Shown here: one piece after another, positions 50,393 to 57,643 of the stretch
Position numbering within the stretch: the stretch's first letter is position 1
Layout of the letters: each line of letters starts with the position of its first letter
NCBI GenBank assembly: GCA_963726975.1
Contig: CAVSEK010000001.1
Location: forward strand, 310,001-374,000
Source of the DNA: CAVSEK01 sp963726975
GTDB taxonomy: Bacteria > Actinomycetota > Actinomycetes > Mycobacteriales > SCTD01
Direction: 5' to 3'
DNA: 64,000 nt
Program-made: the position numbers and the translations under genes
The notes under the pieces: model-generated
Database searches by the model: none
The model's input: only the letters and a program-made list of their open reading frames with translations
Told to the model about the DNA's origin: nothing

Positions 50393-51454
50393 ATGACCAC
50401 GATGGCACTGGAACCGGGCAGCGTCACCGGCGGCGTCGACACCCACAGCGACGTGCACGTCGCCGCGGCGGTCGATCACCTCGGCGGGGTGCTCGGGACG
50501 CAGTCGTTCCGCACCACCCCGGCCGGCTACCGCAAGCTGCTCACCTGGCTGCGGGGCTTCGGGCCGCTGGTGCAGGTCGGGGTCGAGGGCACCGGCAGCT
50601 ACGGCGCCGGCCTGGCCCGGCACCTGCACGAGCAGCAGGTCCGGGTCGTGGAGGTCGCCCGACCGAACCGGCAGGTCCGCCGGCGGCACGGCAAGACCGA
50701 CGTCGTCGACGCGATCGCCGCCGCCCGCGCGGTGCTGTCCGGCGAGGCGACCGCGACCCCCAAGACCCACGACGGGCCGGTCGAGGCGCTGCGGGCGCTG
50801 AAAGTGGTGCAGCGCAGCGCGAACAAGGCCCGCACCCAGGCGCTGAACCAGCTCCGGGCGCTGGTCGGGACCGCCCCCGACGAGCTCCGCGAACGCCTAC
50901 GGCACCTCAAGACCAGCGAGCTCGTCAGCACCTGCGCCGGCTTCCGCGTCCGAGCCGACGACGACACCCTGCCCGGCGTGCTGCGCCTGGCGCTTCGCGA
51001 GCTCGCCCAGCGGGTGCAGCACCTCGACAGCCAGCTGGCCCTCGTCGTCGCGCGGCTGCGCCGCATCAGCGCCGCTGTCGCCCCGGAGCTCGTCGCGCTG
51101 CAGGGCGTCGGCCCCGACGTCGCCAGCACCCTGCTGGTCACCGCCGGCGACAACCCGCACCGCCTGACCCACGAGCGGTCCTTCGCCTCGCTGTGCGGCA
51201 CCAGCCCCATCCCGGCCAGCAGCGGCAAACGACAGAACCGGCACCGCCTCAACCGCGGCGGCGACCGCCAGGCCAACGCCGCCCTGTGGCGCATCGCCCT
51301 GGTCCGTCTCAGCCACGACCAACGCACCCGCGACTACCTGGCCAAGCGCACCAGCGAGGGCAAGAGCAAGACCGAAGCCCTGCGCTGCCTCAAGCGCTAC
51401 CTCGCCCGCGAAGTCTTCAACGCGCTGCCCCGACAGGCCCTCGCGTTGACATAG
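50393..51454 (+). CDS. IS110 family transposase (copy B)
   Basis: A 353-residue DEDD recombinase from ATG 50393. TGGVDTHSDVHVAAAV, VGVEGTGSYGAGLA, HGKTDVVDAIAAARAVLSGE, GVGPDVASTLLVTAGDN and FASLCGTSPIPASSGKRQ with the C-terminal Ser motif are all present; ends YLAREVFNALPRQALALT. It is intact. Sequence differences from copy A run along the whole length, so the two are diverged relatives and not a recent duplication. Confidence 0.93.
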   Translation: MTTMALEPGSVTGGVDTHSDVHVAAAVDHLGGVLGTQSFRTTPAGYRKLLTWLRGFGPLVQVGVEGTGSYGAGLARHLHEQQVRVVEVARPNRQVRRRHGKTDVVDAIAAARAVLSGEATATPKTHDGPVEALRALKVVQRSANKARTQALNQLRALVGTAPDELRERLRHLKTSELVSTCAGFRVRADDDTLPGVLRLALRELAQRVQHLDSQLALVVARLRRISAAVAPELVALQGVGPDVASTLLVTAGDNPHRLTHERSFASLCGTSPIPASSGKRQNRHRLNRGGDRQANAALWRIALVRLSHDQRTRDYLAKRTSEGKSKTEALRCLKRYLAREVFNALPRQALALT

Positions 51455-51461
51455 GAGCATC

Positions 51462-51578
51462 GGCTACCGTCGTGGACCGCCGGCGTGGTGAAGAACGCCG
51501 GGCACCGTCGAAGACCGCCGGCGTGGTGAAGAACGCCGGGCACCGTCGAAGACCGCCGGCGTGGTGAAGAACGCCGGG
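51462..51578. repeat. hairpin repeat array 1 (three 38-bp units)
   Basis: About three tandem copies of a 38-bp unit beginning directly at the right end of IS110 copy B. Each unit has inverted arms GCCGGCGT and ACGCCGG(C) around GGTGAAGA. Units 2 and 3 carry GGGCACCGTCGAAG in place of GGCTACCGTCGTAG. Confidence 0.9.
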
Positions 51579-51661
51579 TAGTGCAGCTCGCGGGCAACGT
51601 CGCAGCGGCACTTCTCAGCGGTTCGCGAGGCGCCTAGGACCGGTACTCAGCCCCGTGTGCT

Positions 51662-51999
51662 TCAAGCGATGGGGGGACCGATGCACTCGACTGGCGGGAA
51701 CTCCTCGGGCCGTTCCTCAGTCACCCACCAGTACTCCAGCGCGGACAGGCGACCGTCGTCCACAAACAGCAAAAGGCCCCCGTCGTATCCAGCCCCATCG
51801 ACCACAGCCTGGACCGGTTGCCGACTCGTCACCGGTGCGCGTGGAAGGGACTCGTCCACCGACAGGTCGATGACCATCGCCTCGCCAGTTCCTTCTACCG
51901 CAGCGTGCCTGGGCGCGCAGATCTGGCGCTCCAGGAAAGTCCGCAGAGAGCAGGTCGGTTGAGCGCCGCTCGCTCTCGTTCTGCCAGCGGTCGGGGCAT
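51662..51999 (-). pseudogene. decayed small gene with two frame breaks, unknown family
   Basis: Joined across frames, this reads as one ~112-residue protein: MPRPLAERERAALN from ATG 51999, then LLSADFPGAPDLRAQARC after an extra base near 51958, then VEGTGEAMVIDLSVDESLPR after another near 51925, ending LLLFVDDGRLSALEYWWVTE and PPVECIGPPIA at 51662. The final 71 residues are open from an internal ATG (51877). The LFVDDGRLSALEY core resembles small actinobacterial proteins of unknown function. It lies between hairpin arrays 1 and 2. Confidence 0.55.
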
Positions 52000-52045
52000 G
52001 GCGACAGCGTGCCAGATGGCTCCCAGCATCCTTCGTCTGAAGGTC

Positions 52046-52642
52046 AACGCCGGCTACCGTCGTACGACCCGCCGGCGTGGTCGAAAAAAACGCCGGCTAC
52101 CGTCGAAGACCGCCGGCGTGGTGAAGAACGCCGGCTACCGTCGTAGACCGCCGGCGTGGTGAAGAACGCCGGCTACCGTCGTAGACCGCCGGCGTGGTGA
52201 AGAACGCCGGCTACCGTCGTAGACCGCCGGCGTGGTGAAGAACGCCGGCTACCGTCGTAGACCGCCGGCGTGGTGAAGAACGCCGGCTACCGTCGTAGAC
52301 CGCCGGCGTGGTGAAGAACGCCGGCTACCGTCGTAGACCGCCGGCGTGGTGAAGAACGCCGGCTACCGTCGTAGACCGCCGGCGTGGTGAAGAACGCCGG
52401 CTACCGTCGTAGACCGCCGGCGTGGTGAAGAACGCCGGCTACCGTCGTAGACCGCCGGCGTGGTGAAGAACGCCCGGCTACCGTCGTAGACCGCCGGCGT
52501 GGTGAAGAACGCCAGGCTACCGTGCCGTAGACCGGCCGGCGTGGTGAAGAACGCCGGCTACCGTCGTAGACCGCCGGCGTGGTGAAGAACGCCGGCTACC
52601 GTCGTAGACCGCCGGCGTGGTGAAGAACGCCGGCTACCGTCG
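52046..52642. repeat. hairpin repeat array 2 (about sixteen 38-bp units)
   Basis: Sixteen tandem units, most identical, spaced exactly 38 bp. Each contains AACGCCGGCTACCGTCG followed by TAGACCGCCGGCGTGGTGAAG. GCCGGCGT and ACGCCGGC form an 8-bp stem with an 8-nt loop. Units near 52054-52090 and 52475-52540 are imperfect (extra bases, one A7 run). There are no unique spacers. Two 18-bp repeats built on ACGCCGGCTCCCGCGA follow at 52651-52686. Confidence 0.95.
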
Positions 52643-52721
52643 AAGAGGGACACGCCGGCTCCCGCGAACACGCCGGCTCCCGCGAGGGGGCCGGGCGACG
52701 GTAACGTCCTTCCGCGGCGGG

Positions 52722-52994
52722 CTATGCGTCGAGCTTGCGTCCGTACCGCTGGCGGGCAGCCTCACCGGTCGTGCCGAGCAGGCCGCCGATGGCCGCCCAG
52801 GAGTAGCCCTGCGATCGCGCCGTACCGACTGCCGCGACGACGTCGCGCTCCGCGTCGGCCCGGCCTACAACCGCCTCGCGCAGCGCCACGTAAGCGGCAG
52901 GGTCGCGCTCGTCGTCTGCGGCTGGCTCGTAGGCCTCGAACGTCGCAGCAAGCTCGTCAGCGTGGGCGAGGATCTCCTGAACAGTGCGGGGCAT
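52722..52994 (-). CDS. antitoxin-like helix-turn-helix protein
   Basis: A 90-residue protein from ATG 52994 with AGGTGA 6 nt upstream. Starts MPRTVQEILAHADELAATFE and is helical, acidic in the first half (YEPAADDERDPAAYVALREA). It ends with a probable helix-turn-helix, GYSWAAIGGLLGTTGEAARQ, and a basic tail RYGRKLDA. It begins 5 nt after the stop of the toxin-like gene. Resembles antitoxins or small regulators paired with the neighbouring family in actinomycetes; autoregulation is inferred. Confidence 0.6.
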   Translation of the reverse strand: MPRTVQEILAHADELAATFEAYEPAADDERDPAAYVALREAVVGRADAERDVVAAVGTARSQGYSWAAIGGLLGTTGEAARQRYGRKLDA

Positions 52995-52999
52995 CGTGA

Positions 53000-53230
53000 T
53001 CACCTCAAGAACTTCTTGCGTGCGCGCATCGCGTGCACGATGACGGGAGTGCTCGTGCCGTCGACGACACCGACCTCGAAGACGATCGCAGCGTGGTTCG
53101 CGCCGATGAACATCGTGAAGCCGTCGTCCAGCTCGAAAACACGGACGGGGTTGGCGTAGGCGTGGAGCATGTCGGCGTCGCTGACCCCGTGCTTGCGGGC
53201 ACTGGCCGCGATGACCGGTGCCGCGCTCAC
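53000..53230 (-). CDS. toxin-like small protein
   Basis: A 76-residue protein; GTG 53230 chosen (VSAAPVIAASARKHGVSDAD), as the longer start at 53254 adds only weakly conserved residues and a GGGGGAG lies upstream of 53230. The order SARKHGVSDADMLHAYANPV, RVFELDDGFTMFIGANH, EVGVVDGTSTPVIVHAMRAR and KKFLR matches a small toxin-like family (DUF4258/BrnT-like in shape) usually coupled to an HTH partner, as here. Catalytic residues cannot be named; a ribonuclease role is a guess from fold resemblance. It lies between hairpin arrays 2 and 3. Confidence 0.6.
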   Translation of the reverse strand: MSAAPVIAASARKHGVSDADMLHAYANPVRVFELDDGFTMFIGANHAAIVFEVGVVDGTSTPVIVHAMRARKKFLR

Positions 53231-53371
53231 GCAGCGATAGTGCTCCCCCGGCACGACTACCGCAAGTCAACTTGCTGACTGTTCGGCTGGGGTCAGTCCC
53301 GGGGCCCTGGTCGGAACAGCCCGCGGGTCACCTGCGAGCAACATCAGGCCACCGCCCCTCCTCCAGCTGGG

Positions 53372-53731
53372 TCACGTCGCGGCAGCGCATGCAGAGGCGC
53401 TCGTCGGAGGGAAGGTAGCGCCGACCACCGTCGTGCCGGCGTCGGAAGACGCCAACGCCTGGTACTCCGACCCATACGTGGGTGAGCGGAGGCGAAACTG
53501 TGCGCTCGACCGGACCACGGTGAGAACGCGAGCTGGGTAGCCGTCTTGGCCCGGAGTCTCGTAGTCGAAGGTCACGGTGTCGCCTACCCGTAGCGAGCGA
53601 TAGCCGTCCATCTGCACCTGCGAGAAGTGGCACCAGACCTGCGTGCCGTCTGGCGCGATGAGCACGCCCCAGCCCTCCTCGTCGCGCCACTCGACGACGG
53701 AGCCGTTGACCGGTGCGTGCGGGGTCCTCAC
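53372..53731 (-). CDS. cold-shock-domain-like protein with C-terminal tail
   Basis: A 119-residue protein; GTG 53731 chosen (VRTPHAPVNGSVVEWRDEEG), as the longer GTG at 53755 lies in hairpin array 3. The cold-shock fold covers about residues 8-72: GSVVEWRDEEGWGVLIAPDG (RNP1-like, WGVL in place of FGFI), QVWCHFSQVQMDGYRSLRVG (RNP2-like VWCHF) and DTVTFDYETPGQDGYPARV. The divergent RNP motifs resemble a family of cold-shock-like proteins often found on islands. The last ~45 residues (FRLRSPTYGSEYQALASSDA) are not part of the domain. Binding target unknown. Confidence 0.65.
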   Translation of the reverse strand: MRTPHAPVNGSVVEWRDEEGWGVLIAPDGTQVWCHFSQVQMDGYRSLRVGDTVTFDYETPGQDGYPARVLTVVRSSAQFRLRSPTYGSEYQALASSDAGTTVVGATFPPTSASACAAAT

Positions 53732-53743
53732 CCTGCGACTGGT

Positions 53744-53795
53744 AACGCCGGCCACCGTCGTAGACCGCCGGCGTGGTGAAGAACGCCGGCCACCG
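53744..53795. repeat. hairpin repeat array 3 (about 1.4 units)
   Basis: One full and one partial 38-bp unit with GGCCACCGTCG in place of GGCTACCGTCG, in the same orientation as arrays 1 and 2, directly upstream of the cold-shock-like gene. Confidence 0.9.
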
Positions 53796-54204
53796 CTCGT
53801 CGAGGAGAAGACGACACGGCTCCTGGAGCTGGTCGAGCGGGATGCTCGTGATCCGGTCGCACTCGTCTACCGATGCGTGCGGCTGCCGGGACCCGCCAGG
53901 ACGTCGGTGGTGACGCTGTCGGCCGTCTTGGTGACGGGTGCGACGGTCACCGTGGACGTCCGGCCGACCATCACCTCGTAGGCGGGGACCAGGACGGGTC
54001 GGCGCCCGTCGATCTCAGCCCAGTGCCGCGATCGCATCAGTCGTCGAGCTGGGACGACGACGCGGCGAGCGTCCGCGCCAACACCTCGCAGTCGTGCAGG
54101 GCGCCCGCGTCGATCCGCCGCTTCAGGTCCTCCTGCGCTCGCCGACGTGGAGCGAGAACCTCTGAGCCGCTCGCGCAGCGGCTGCGCAGGCTGCCGGTCG
54201 GCCG
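53796..54204. other. gene-poor stretch with possible short minus-strand remnants
   Basis: No convincing full gene. On the minus strand a 45-codon stretch ending at 54037 (RRRAQEDLKRRIDAGALHDC and ARTLAASSSQLDD) has no good start and overlaps, as TGATG, a 56-codon reading frame at 53867-54037 beginning MRSRHWAEIDGRRPVLVPAY. The overlap is typical of coupled genes, but neither part is recognised; they may be remnants of island cargo. Confidence 0.3.
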
Positions 54205-55623
54205 CTACCTCTCGTCGAGGTAGCCGTTCTCGTCGAGCAGCCGGCCGTCGCGCAGGCGCAGGGTGCCGCCGCGGTGGACGTGGGTGTGGTCGGCGAGGCA
54301 GAACGGGAGCGAGTCGGCGTAGCTGGTGGTCCCGCAGCTGGCGAAGCCCTCGACGTGGTGCGGGATGAGGGACGTGCCCGGTGGGCTGGGACAGGTGCTG
54401 CTGGCACAGCGGGAGTCCCACCGGGTGAGCAGGGCTCGTCGTTCGTGGGGTCTGAGGGTGCGTTCGGTGTGGCTGACGTCCAGGGGGCGACTGCCGAGGT
54501 CCAGGACGATGCGGGTGAGGCGGCTGTCGCACAGCTGTCGACGGACGAGGCCCGCCGGCCAGGCGATCCCGCTGTCGGTCACGCCGGGAAGGGCGCCGGG
54601 GACGTCGTGCAGCGCGTCGGCGCTGATGGTGACGACGACGTGCGGGGCGACCTTGTCGCGGTCGCCCAGCAGCCCGCCGCCGAGCAGGCGGTCCAGGAGC
54701 AGGTGCAGCGCGTCGTGCTGCCGCTGCCAGCGGCTGCGCGGCGCCGGACCGCTCGCGGGCGCCTCGTCCTGGTCCTGCTGAGCCCGCAGGTCCGCCCACG
54801 CAGCGGTGTCGGCGGGGTTGTCGGGGTCGACGGCGGCCATGGCGGTCAGGGCGGTGCGGAGCATCTCGCCGGTGACCTCGTCCAGGGTGCCCTTGAGCGC
54901 CCAGCCTCCGCCGTGCTCGTGCCGCAGGTCCAGGCTGCGCCGGTCGTGGGCGTCCTCGGCGCGGTCCGCGAGCTGCTGGGGCAGCAGGGCGTCCAGAAGC
55001 AGGCCGAGGGCCGGGGCGACCCGCCGGGCGGGAAGCCGGGTCGCGGCGATGACGAACGCGCGCTCGAGCCGGTCGGCCTGGCTGGTGCGGGAGGTGTGGA
55101 CGTCCAGGAGCGCGTCGATGAGCGCACCTTGCTCGGACTCGGTGCCCAGCGTCCCGCCGTGCTCGCGCCCGACCACGTCCAGCACGCCGCGCAGCACGAC
55201 GTTGCCCAGCGCCGCCTCGCCGTCGACCCCGTCGATCAACGTGTCGGGGCGGTCCAGGAAGGGCCGGGCCTTGCGGACGGCGGTCGCGACGGCTGAGGCG
55301 GCCTCGCCGGACACCTGCCCGGACAGCAGCGCCTCCTGCAGGTGCGGCAGCCCGGACATCTGCTTGGCCAGACCGACCAGCGCGGCGGGCGGCGGCGCGT
55401 CCTGCCGAGCGGCCCACGCCCCGACGCTGCGTGCCGACTCCAGCTCGTGCAGCCCGCGGGTGTGCACGTCGGCCAGCCGTCGCGTCACGACCGCCTGCAG
55501 CTGGGCCAGGGCGACGAGCAGCCCGCGGCAGTCGTCCAGGGCCACCTGGGCCGGCAGGTCCGCGGGCACCAGGTCCTGGAGCCCGGGGACGGTGGCGAGC
55601 AGCGCCTGCACCTGCGGCGTCAC
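54205..55623 (-). CDS. DUF222/HNH endonuclease-like protein (13E12 type), SOS-regulated
   Basis: A 472-residue protein from GTG 55623, with AGGAGG upstream and a perfect LexA box plus TAGACT -10 just before. The long helical DUF222 part reads QVALDDCRGLLVALAQLQAV, RSVGAWAARQDAPPPAALVG, SGQVSGEAASAVATAVRKAR. The C-terminal HNH-like region has CASSTCPSPPGTSLIPHHVE followed by SYADSLPFCLADHTHVHRGG: the Cys pair and some His remain, but the Asn-x-x-x-x-C-x-x-H-H of the classic motif is altered, so nuclease activity is uncertain. Intact frame, unlike the other copy. Damage-induced expression is likely. Confidence 0.82.
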   Translation of the reverse strand: MTPQVQALLATVPGLQDLVPADLPAQVALDDCRGLLVALAQLQAVVTRRLADVHTRGLHELESARSVGAWAARQDAPPPAALVGLAKQMSGLPHLQEALLSGQVSGEAASAVATAVRKARPFLDRPDTLIDGVDGEAALGNVVLRGVLDVVGREHGGTLGTESEQGALIDALLDVHTSRTSQADRLERAFVIAATRLPARRVAPALGLLLDALLPQQLADRAEDAHDRRSLDLRHEHGGGWALKGTLDEVTGEMLRTALTAMAAVDPDNPADTAAWADLRAQQDQDEAPASGPAPRSRWQRQHDALHLLLDRLLGGGLLGDRDKVAPHVVVTISADALHDVPGALPGVTDSGIAWPAGLVRRQLCDSRLTRIVLDLGSRPLDVSHTERTLRPHERRALLTRWDSRCASSTCPSPPGTSLIPHHVEGFASCGTTSYADSLPFCLADHTHVHRGGTLRLRDGRLLDENGYLDER

Positions 55624-55638
55624 GCTCCACCTCCTCCT

Positions 55639-55654
55639 TCGAACCGGTGTTCGA
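55639..55654. promoter_or_regulatory. LexA/SOS box TCGAACCGGTGTTCGA
   Basis: Perfect TCGAAC-N4-GTTCGA site abutting minus-strand TAGACT (55655-55660), the same arrangement as upstream of the first DUF222/HNH gene. It covers the predicted transcription start. Confidence 0.85.
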
Positions 55655-55660
55655 AGTCTA

Positions 55661-56020
55661 CCCCGCCCTCGTGCCGGCGTCCAGCACGAAGCAGCAGGTG
55701 GGAGCCTGTTTCCGAGGGCATGCGGACCGTGCGGACGAGGACGCCGTCCCGCTGCGCCGGGACGCACCGATACGCCGTCCGCGCGGCGAGATCCGCGTCG
55801 TACCGGCGGTCAGCAGTGGCCTCGCGACGGGAGGACCCGCTCCCGTCGCGCGGCGTCCGGACCCGCTCCCGGAGCACGTCGACCCGTCGGGTCCGGGGGT
55901 GCCCGGCCACCCGGTACCGCCGACGACCGACCGCCGCGGGCGCGCCGACGACGGACGACTCACCCCGACGCCGCGCGGGGCCGTCCGGGACGACCCCCGC
56001 CCAGGACCAGCCCCGCGGCC
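55661..56020. other. 360-bp intergenic region without a recognised gene
   Basis: Lies between the start of the HNH gene and the end of the acyl-CoA dehydrogenase gene. No ribosome site, family motif, tRNA or strong hairpin was seen; the reading frames through it look like GC-rich chance frames. Confidence 0.5.
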
Positions 56021-57184
56021 CTACGCCAGCAGCGTGCGGGCCATCACCATGCGCTGCACCTGGTTGGTGCCCTCGTAGATCTGCGTGATCTTCGCGTCGC
56101 GCATCATCCGCTCGACCGGGAAGTCGCGGGTGTAGCCGTAGCCGCCGAACAGCTGCACGGCGTCGGTCGTCACCTGCATCGCGGTGTCGGAGGCGAAGGT
56201 CTTGCTGGCGCTGGACAGGAAGGTCAGGTCGGCGTCGCCGCGCTCGGCGCTGGCGTTGGCCACGTAGACCAGCTGCCGCGCCGCCTCCACCTTCATCGCC
56301 ATGTCCGCGAGCATGAACTGCACGCCCTGGTTGGCGCTGACCGGCTTGCCGAACTGCACGCGCTCCTTGGTGTAGGCGATCGCGGCGTCGAGCGCGCCCT
56401 GCGCGATCCCGACCGCCTGCGCACCGATCATCGAGCGGGTGTGGTCGAGGGTCTTGAGCGCCGTGATGAAGCCGGTGCCCTCCTCGCCGATGAGCCGGCT
56501 GGCCGGGATGCGGCAGTCCTCGAAGTAGATCTCGCAGGTCGGGGAGCCCTTGATCCCCATCTTGCGCTCCTTGGTGCCGACCGAGAAGCCCGGGTCGTCC
56601 TTGCTCACGACGAACGCCGAGATGCCCTTGGCGCCCTTGCTCGGGTCGGTGCTCGCCATGACCGTGTAGTGCGTGTTGACCCCAGCGCCGGTGATCCAGC
56701 ACTTGGTGCCGTTCAGCACGTACTCGTCGCCGTCGCGCACCGCGCGGGTGCGCATCGCGGCGGCGTCGCTGCCCGCCTCGCGCTCGGACAGCGCGTACGA
56801 GAACGTGGCCTCCCCCGACGCGACCGCCGGCAGGAACTCACGCTTGAGCTCCTCCGAGCCCGACAGGATCAGCCCCATCGTGCCGAGCTTGTTCCCCGCG
56901 ACGATGAGCGAGCTCGACGCGCAGACCCGGGCGATCTCCTCGACCACGATCGAGTGCGCGATGCGGTCGGCGCCGGCCCCGCCGTACTCCTCCGGCACGT
57001 GCAGGGCGAGCAGGTCGGCCTTCTTCAGCGCCTCGTGCACGTCCCACGGGTACTCCGCCGACTCGTCGATCTCCGTCGCGCGCGGCGCGATGACGTCCTC
57101 GGCCAGCTGGCGCACGGTCTTGCGCAGGAGCTGGTGCTCCTCGGTGAGCGAGTACAGCGAGTACGACGGGTCGGTGGCGGCCAT
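56021..57184 (-). CDS. acyl-CoA dehydrogenase (FadE25-like)
   Basis: A 387-residue FAD enzyme that forms the 2,3 double bond of acyl-CoA. ATG 57184, with TACCAT 6 nt upstream (leaderless). Motifs: FSYALSEREAGSDAAAMRTR, KCWITGAGVNTHYTVMASTD, ERKMGIKGSPTCEIYFEDC, YTKERVQFGKPVSANQGVQF, and the catalytic base Glu371 in IYEGTNQVQRMVMARTLLA. Full length. In M. tuberculosis fadE25 (Rv3274c) lies directly before purE and purK, as here after the inserted genes. Physiological acyl substrate not known from sequence. Confidence 0.93.
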   Translation of the reverse strand: MAATDPSYSLYSLTEEHQLLRKTVRQLAEDVIAPRATEIDESAEYPWDVHEALKKADLLALHVPEEYGGAGADRIAHSIVVEEIARVCASSSLIVAGNKLGTMGLILSGSEELKREFLPAVASGEATFSYALSEREAGSDAAAMRTRAVRDGDEYVLNGTKCWITGAGVNTHYTVMASTDPSKGAKGISAFVVSKDDPGFSVGTKERKMGIKGSPTCEIYFEDCRIPASRLIGEEGTGFITALKTLDHTRSMIGAQAVGIAQGALDAAIAYTKERVQFGKPVSANQGVQFMLADMAMKVEAARQLVYVANASAERGDADLTFLSSASKTFASDTAMQVTTDAVQLFGGYGYTRDFPVERMMRDAKITQIYEGTNQVQRMVMARTLLA

Positions 57185-57190
57185 GTCCCG

Positions 57191-57196
57191 ATGGTA
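57191..57196 (-). promoter_or_regulatory. -10 hexamer TACCAT, leaderless promoter of the acyl-CoA dehydrogenase
   Basis: Minus-strand TACCAT ends 6 nt before ATG 57184, and no ribosome-binding site is present. Confidence 0.5.
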
Positions 57197-57235
57197 GGGC
57201 GGTGCACCGACGCCTGCCCGGGGAAGGAGACCGCC

Positions 57236-57640
57236 GTGGACGACACCCTGACCGGCACCCCGGCCGACGTCGAGCAGCTGCTGGGCAAGGACGTCTGGGC
57301 GGTCGTGGGCCTGTCCCCCGACCGGTCGCGCGCGGCGTACGGCGTCGCGGCCTTCCTGCAGGCCAGGGGCAAGAAGATCGTCCCGGTGCACCCGTCGGCG
57401 CAGGAGGTGCACGGGGAGCAGGGCTACGCGCGGCTCGCCGACGTGCCGTTCCCCGTCGACGTCGTGGACTGCTTCGTCAACAGCCGACTCGTCGGGCCCG
57501 TCGTCGACGACGCCGTCGCGGTCGGGGCCGGCGGGGTCTGGATGCAGCTCGCGGTCGTCGACGAGGCCGCGGCCGCGCGGGCCCGGGCCGCCGGGCTCAC
57601 CGTCGTCATGGACCGCTGCCCGAAGATCGAGTGGCGCTGA
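57236..57640 (+). CDS. CoA-binding domain protein (YccU-like)
   Basis: A 134-residue protein from GTG 57236, with GAAGGAG 6 nt upstream. A single Rossmann-type CoA-binding domain: VWAVVGLSPDRSRAAYGVAAF, KIVPVHPSAQEVHGEQGYAR, VDVVDCFVNSRLVGPVVDDA, GGVWMQLAVVDEAAAARARA and VVMDRCPKIEW. Small soluble relatives are common; the precise role is unknown. Divergent from the acyl-CoA dehydrogenase and convergent with the GH15 gene. Confidence 0.85.
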   Translation: MDDTLTGTPADVEQLLGKDVWAVVGLSPDRSRAAYGVAAFLQARGKKIVPVHPSAQEVHGEQGYARLADVPFPVDVVDCFVNSRLVGPVVDDAVAVGAGGVWMQLAVVDEAAAARARAAGLTVVMDRCPKIEWR

Positions 57641-57643
57641 CCG

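Larger units (their letters stand above)
50167..51461 (+). mobile_element. IS110-family insertion sequence, copy B
   Basis: Same layout as copy A: AGGGATG at 50167 to AGGAGCATC at 51461. The right end runs directly into GGCTACCGTCG, the second half of the 38-bp repeat core; the left flank ends AACGCC, the first half of that core. This suggests insertion into a hairpin repeat without target duplication. Confidence 0.7.

Noticed and set aside
52046..52642. CRISPR array
   Set aside because: The 38-bp units are joined head to tail without unique spacers, and no cas gene is present. It is a tandem hairpin repeat.
52046..52642. Integron attC cassette array
   Set aside because: No integrase gene and no R/L-box motifs; units are identical and carry no cassettes within the array.
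55661..56020. Small gene in the gap before the acyl-CoA dehydrogenase
   Set aside because: Frames are open but lack a ribosome site or any family-like pattern; composition matches chance frames in GC-rich DNA.
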